Positions 61,697-63,493 of a stretch of DNA of 63,493 bases are shown piece after piece. The number at the start of each line of letters is the position of its first letter. The stretch's first letter is position 1. A program made the translations under genes and the position numbers. A model generated the notes under the pieces. That model was not told the origin of the DNA. It worked only from the letters and a program-made list of their open reading frames with translations, and searched no databases. The DNA lies in contig CAYLZW010000006.1 of assembly GCA_964388085.1 (NCBI GenBank), forward strand, positions 1 to 63,493, written 5' to 3'. This DNA is from CAYLZW01 sp964388085 (GTDB taxonomy: Bacteria > Myxococcota > UBA727 > CAYLZW01).

Positions 61697-62269
61697 ATGT
61701 CGAGCCCCCGAGGCGCCAAGAAGCCCGCGACCTACGCCGACCTCGAGGCCCTGCCCGCGCACATGGTGGGGCAGATCATCGACGGCGAGCTCATCGCGCT
61801 GCCACGCCCGGCTGTACGGCACGCGCACGTCAGCTCCGCGCTCGGAAGCGCACTGTTCCAGGGTTTCGGCGGCGGCGGCGAGGGACCGGGCGGCTGGTGG
61901 ATCCTCTTCGAGCCCGAGCTCCACGTCGGGCCGAACGTCCTCGTGCCCGATATCGCCGGCTGGCGGCGGTCTCGTCTGCCCGAGCTCCCCGACACCGCCG
62001 CCCTCGAGCTCGCGCCGGACTGGGTATGCGAGGTGCTCTCTCCGTCTACCGAGCGCATCGACCGCCTCAAGAAGGCCAACATTTACGCGCACCACGGCGT
62101 CGAGTGGCTCTGGCTGGTCGGACCTGCTGCGGGCTTGATAGAGGTCTTCCGCCTGAAGGACGGTGTCTGGTCGCGCGAGGCCGCCGTCGACACGGAGGCA
62201 CCGGCGGCGCTGCCACCGTTCGAAGCCCTCGAGCTGAACCTGCCGAGTTGGTGGCCTCGCGGCGAGTGA
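61697..62269 (+). CDS. Uma2-family (DUF820) PD-(D/E)XK nuclease-fold protein
   Basis: 190 residues. Motifs of the family: YADLEALPAHMVGQIIDGELIA, VPDIAGWR (catalytic Asp), and EVLSPSTERIDRLKKANIYAHHGVEWLWLV. The nuclease fold is inferred from the family. These proteins often occur in large paralogous sets in cyanobacteria and myxobacteria; activity is unproven. Confidence 0.88.
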   Translation: MSSPRGAKKPATYADLEALPAHMVGQIIDGELIALPRPAVRHAHVSSALGSALFQGFGGGGEGPGGWWILFEPELHVGPNVLVPDIAGWRRSRLPELPDTAALELAPDWVCEVLSPSTERIDRLKKANIYAHHGVEWLWLVGPAAGLIEVFRLKDGVWSREAAVDTEAPAALPPFEALELNLPSWWPRGE

Positions 62270-62289
62270 CGACGGGCTAGGCTTCCCCC

Positions 62290-63493
<1,204 letters not shown>

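Overview
The window is about 63 kb of very GC-rich, gene-dense DNA with strong G/C preference at third codon positions. It most probably comes from a myxobacterium (Myxococcota, Polyangiales-like). The evidence is a secreted protease with a MYXO-CTERM-type tail, a TSP3-repeat protein with an internal copy of such a tail, an RCC1-repeat secreted protein, a Ser/Thr kinase and an FHA protein, two sigma-54 activators, an FAAL-started type I PKS, and an ATP synthase operon cut down to I/a/c genes. I saw no rRNA, tRNA, insertion sequence, phage genes or CRISPR array. The last gene (a P450) runs off the right edge.

Region 1 (25-9.8 kb) is the most striking part. Eight same-strand genes, nearly all overlapping by 4-17 nt, encode an HD-GYP phosphodiesterase, RsbR, RsbS, RsbT, an RsbX-like phosphatase, a hybrid histidine kinase whose N-terminus looks like the RsbT-binding domain of RsbU, a receiver-kinase, and a sigma-54 activator with no receiver. 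This reads as a stressosome whose output is a phosphorelay and sigma-54 rather than sigma-B. Just downstream, a secreted matrixin-type protease and an orphan receiver each follow a clustered GAGACG/CGTCTC half-site array. The protease gene has a near-consensus -24/-12 promoter; the receiver gene has a weaker candidate. Together these outline a complete circuit: sensor, switch, kinases, activator, enhancer and targets.

Region 2 (9.8-21.3 kb) holds a TSP3/beta-barrel surface protein, an NtrC-type regulator, a Ser/Thr kinase with GspE-like N-terminus, a diiron acyl-ACP desaturase-like protein, and an ECF sigma factor - anti-sigma - FHA/TPR operon. Region 3 (21.4-35.9 kb) holds RNase R, a pair of paralogous lipoproteins, the RCC1 protein (whose signal peptide lacks a canonical start codon), a UPF0173 hydrolase, an Mpo1-like protein, a cysteine desulfurase, a membrane MutS-like ATPase, HspQ and an alpha/beta hydrolase. 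Region 4 (35.9-42.6 kb) holds a ClC transporter with CBS domains, an Hsp70 without its lid, a zinc-ribbon/Yip1 membrane protein, a DUF2752 protein and PlsY.

Region 5 (42.6-57.1 kb) is a biosynthetic locus. A 3033-residue megasynthase (diiron oxygenase-like domain - KALP repeat linker - FAAL - ACP - KS - AT - DH - KR - ACP - ER) is translationally coupled to an acyl-CoA dehydrogenase, a lipoyl-less E2/CAT-fold acyltransferase and a GH3-type adenylating enzyme. An alpha/beta hydrolase lies upstream and a methyltransferase diverges from it. Region 6 (57.1-63.5 kb) holds a membrane histidine kinase, atpZ/atpI/atpB/atpE (the other ATP synthase genes are absent), prmA, a Uma2-type nuclease-fold protein and the partial P450.

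All functions are read from motifs and order by eye. No database search was run.
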